NCBI GenBank assembly: GCA_022841705.1
Contig: JALHQZ010000001.1
Location: forward strand, 1,426,001 to 1,490,000
Source: Pirellulales bacterium
GTDB lineage: Bacteria > Planctomycetota > Planctomycetia > Pirellulales > Lacipirellulaceae
Direction of reading: 5' to 3'
Length of the DNA stretch: 64,000 nt
The translations under genes were made by a program, and so were the position numbers. Shown here in pieces: positions 62,901 to 64,000 of this stretch. The stretch's first letter is position 1, and each line of letters opens with the position of its first letter. The notes beneath the pieces were generated by a model that ran no database searches, was not told the origin of the DNA, and worked only from the letters and a program-made list of their open reading frames with translations.

Positions 62901-64000
62901 AATGGAGCCGGTCGACGCCCTCGGAGCCATGGCTCGAGCGAAGCAGATCGTGGTCTGTGGGGATGAGATGCAGTTACCTCCGACCAACTTCTTCAAGAAT
63001 GTCGTTGATGGCGCCGCCGATGGCGGTGGCGATGAGAATGGCGGAGCAAACGTCGCGGCTTTGCAGAGTATCTTGGGCGCCTGTAAAGCGGCGGGAATGC
63101 GCGATGAGATGTTGCGCTGGCACTACCGTAGCCGACATCACTCGCTGATCGCCGTTTCTAATCAGCAGTTTTACGACGATCAGCTATTCGTCGTTCCCAG
63201 CCCGATGCCAGCGAATGACCAGCTGGGACTTCGCTTCCATCATCTGCCCGATAGCGTTTATGGCCGTGGTGGCTCGGCGACTAATCCGCTCGAAGCTAAA
63301 GCGGTCGTCGCTGCGATCATCCGACACGCCGAGAAGTGTCCGCATAAGTCACTGGGGGTCGCGGCTTTCTCGGCCGCCCAGCGCGACGAAATTCTCGATC
63401 AACTCGAATTGCAACGTCGTGCTCGACCCGATTTGGAAGCAATTTTCTTCAACGCCAATCCCGAAGAGCCGTTCTTCGTCAAAAATCTCGAAAATGTTCA
63501 GGGCGATGAACGCGATGTCATCTTCATTTCCGTTGGCTACGGCCGAGACGACAAGGGAAAGCTCACGATGGAGTTCGGCCCGCTAACTCGACAAGGAGGC
63601 GAAAAGCGGCTGAATGTGCTCACCTCCCGCGCGAAGGAGCGCTGCGAGGTGTTTTCACAGCTTACGCATCACGACATCAACCTTGCCAACGTAAATAGTT
63701 ACGGTGTCAAATCGCTCAAAGTATTTCTCGAATACGCTCAGACAGGCAATCTGGCGCAACCCGCGCAGCCGATGGGCGGCTTTGAAAGCGATTTTGAACG
63801 CGCTGTTTGCCAGGAAATCCGGCGCCAAACTGGCCTAGAGGTTCATTCGCAAATTGGTGTCGCCGGCTTCCGCATTGATCTAGCAGTAGTCCATCCAAAT
63901 TTCCCTGGCTGCTACATTCTCGGCATTGAGTGCGATGGCGCCGGTTACCATAGCTCGCGTTCAGCACGCGATCGCGATCGACTGCGACAGCAGATTCTTG
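59992..64000 (+). CDS. DUF4011-helicase-Vsr-like nuclease giant protein, 3' end outside window
   Basis: The frame is open for 1336 codons to the window end. Residues 1-230 are a DUF4011-type N-terminal domain (ARKSLLDLSLRNPLLN). A superfamily 1 helicase core follows: Walker A GPPGTGKSQT at 332-341, Walker B LVIDEASQMEP with DEAS at about 966-969, and QGDERDVIFISVGYG then RLNVLTSRAKERCE near 1165-1225. From about 1255 a Vsr/restriction-like nuclease domain starts (FERAVCQEIRR, LGIECDGAGYHSSRSARDRD). Proteins of this architecture are known among antiviral genes (from memory, the hhe type). The ATG at 59992 has GGGAGAG five bases upstream. No partner is in view. Confidence 0.88.
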   Translation, partial: MNPAAVEHALEIARKSLLDLSLRNPLLNSDVNNRTRIDVVGGQSGEIYRRLVAEEKSLSFKAAAESESRAKRKGPSESPSLFDLGQPEAFDDATEGSPSKNLALQSDLNSVNLQKKLLKLQLDARTTQEERGVNILYLALGFLRWFDKPDVGNAAEKALQAPLILVPISLTRKSVNSNFRLTWDHGEVSINHSLGEKLKNNFGIDKWPELGTTESSDIEQYFQQVADAIQSEPKWIVDPNKATLAFFAFAKYLMWKDLDPQRWPKGAPITGKRLVGGVLGGGFRGEKPLFPSEGRIDGQLKPNQTTHVVDADSSQAIVIEEVRRGRDLVVQGPPGTGKSQTIANIIATAVREGKKVLFLAEKMAALEVVKRRLDNVGLGDLCLELHSNKANKKAALAELQRTYRIPAPPNPNLDQHAAKLSETLHKLNDYVAALHCKQLPSGVSAFDAQGKLLNLSSSGLKCTIKSEWLPSVLGWTSSDMAQRRAVFANLAQSAHDIGKPLDHPWRGLRSKTLVPSDVRTFVRTLDSLESQLDQLVTQLGKLANLLGTRPPTTGKQAATLATEAIIAAKSPHNQRDCFKHAAWRTQIDAIAKLVFDGARYAELVRKLAPAVTDHAIKANLGEIQHQLQSHSKSWFRWLRRSYWRARTELRAIVANSRRTSFDDRLAILNDLVESRHALGRIEIDDELGKNAFGSLWQGFNSDWSVLSRITAWVTGLSGDQPQRDRIIAFAGSIRDPASVYACFSEIKGLLKPTLEPLRDALLQLDPDCDFELALGSPKIDTATFKSIARRISDWRTHESHALPWSNYYSTLCQLRELGLEELSDAVDQSLLSTVEAAEQFELAYYGAILRERRKSLPPLNNSFKGSSHDRLISEFRRLDLEQIELTRGMVKQTHFVQISGVSEAPQELNVLKHEWGKKTKHLPIRQLLLKTRNAVQALKPVFMMSPMSVAQFLEPGALEFDLLVIDEASQMEPVDALGAMARAKQIVVCGDEMQLPPTNFFKNVVDGAADGGGDENGGANVAALQSILGACKAAGMRDEMLRWHYRSRHHSLIAVSNQQFYDDQLFVVPSPMPANDQLGLRFHHLPDSVYGRGGSATNPLEAKAVVAAIIRHAEKCPHKSLGVAAFSAAQRDEILDQLELQRRARPDLEAIFFNANPEEPFFVKNLENVQGDERDVIFISVGYGRDDKGKLTMEFGPLTRQGGEKRLNVLTSRAKERCEVFSQLTHHDINLANVNSYGVKSLKVFLEYAQTGNLAQPAQPMGGFESDFERAVCQEIRRQTGLEVHSQIGVAGFRIDLAVVHPNFPGCYILGIECDGAGYHSSRSARDRDRLRQQIL

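Overview
The window looks like chromosomal DNA from a planctomycete, most likely of the Pirellula type. Several features point that way. A 23S-5S rRNA pair has no 16S gene in front of it. There are planctomycete-style cytochrome c proteins: a membrane-bound-dehydrogenase-like protein with a C-terminal CxxCH domain, and a CxxCH plus leucine-rich-repeat protein. DUF1573, FHA and PEP-CTERM proteins are present, as are two subunits of the tetrahydromethanopterin-linked formyltransferase/hydrolase complex. Many intergenic gaps are filled by short inverted repeats built from iterated words. GC content is high throughout. The genus cannot be fixed from sequence alone.

Layout. 1-5.4 kb: end of an unknown membrane protein, a sugar-phosphate isomerase-like protein, queF divergent from queC-queE (7-deazaguanine pathway), and a duplicated membrane protein. 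The 3' end of queC carries an inverted-repeat-bounded GxxExxY cassette. 5.4-14.1 kb, mainly minus strand: a giant FtsX-like permease, a two-gene cysteine-rich secreted (metallothionein-like) operon, purD, a DUF1573 protein and an archaeal/eukaryal-type proS. 14.3-17.7 kb: two 3'-5' exoribonucleases, YhaM-like and RNase R. 17.7-21 kb: small accessory genes and an intact higBA module with a readable promoter-operator; a broken second higA copy lies nearby.

21.6-27.2 kb: a complete glycine-cleavage operon, gcvT-gcvH-gcvPA-gcvPB, ending in a lipM-type octanoyltransferase that can supply the lipoyl group of GcvH. 27.5-35.9 kb: FHA protein, M1 aminopeptidase with HEAT repeats, octahaem cytochrome with TPRs, and a PVC-type haem protein. 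36-41.7 kb: small genes including a decayed toxin-antitoxin pair, two perfect parS sites, an ABC-F ATPase, fhcB and a cytochrome/LRR protein. 42-46.5 kb: DUF885 peptidase, PEP-CTERM protein, orphan Phd-like antitoxin and a DUF3891 protein between direct repeats. 46.8-50.9 kb: HTH/zinc-ribbon protein, citrate synthase, DUF433 remnant, zinc-ribbon protein, fhcC and mobA. The FhcABCD complex belongs to a family that uses a molybdopterin guanine dinucleotide cofactor, so mobA beside fhcC fits.

50.9-55.9 kb: signalling genes (receiver-PilZ protein, hybrid histidine kinase, tandem GGDEF protein) and a small membrane protein. 55.9-59.9 kb: a long structured leader, 23S rRNA, 5S rRNA and a strong terminator. 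60-64 kb: the first 1336 codons of a very large DUF4011-helicase-Vsr-like nuclease protein, a known architecture among antiviral genes, running off the window.

The most unusual signals are four. (1) The GxxExxY cassette: removing exactly 489 nt would restore a normal-length queC overlapping queE by ATGA. (2) The parS pair, which suggests proximity to the replication origin. (3) The families of word-iterating inverted repeats in the gcv operon and elsewhere. (4) The cysteine-rich two-gene operon.
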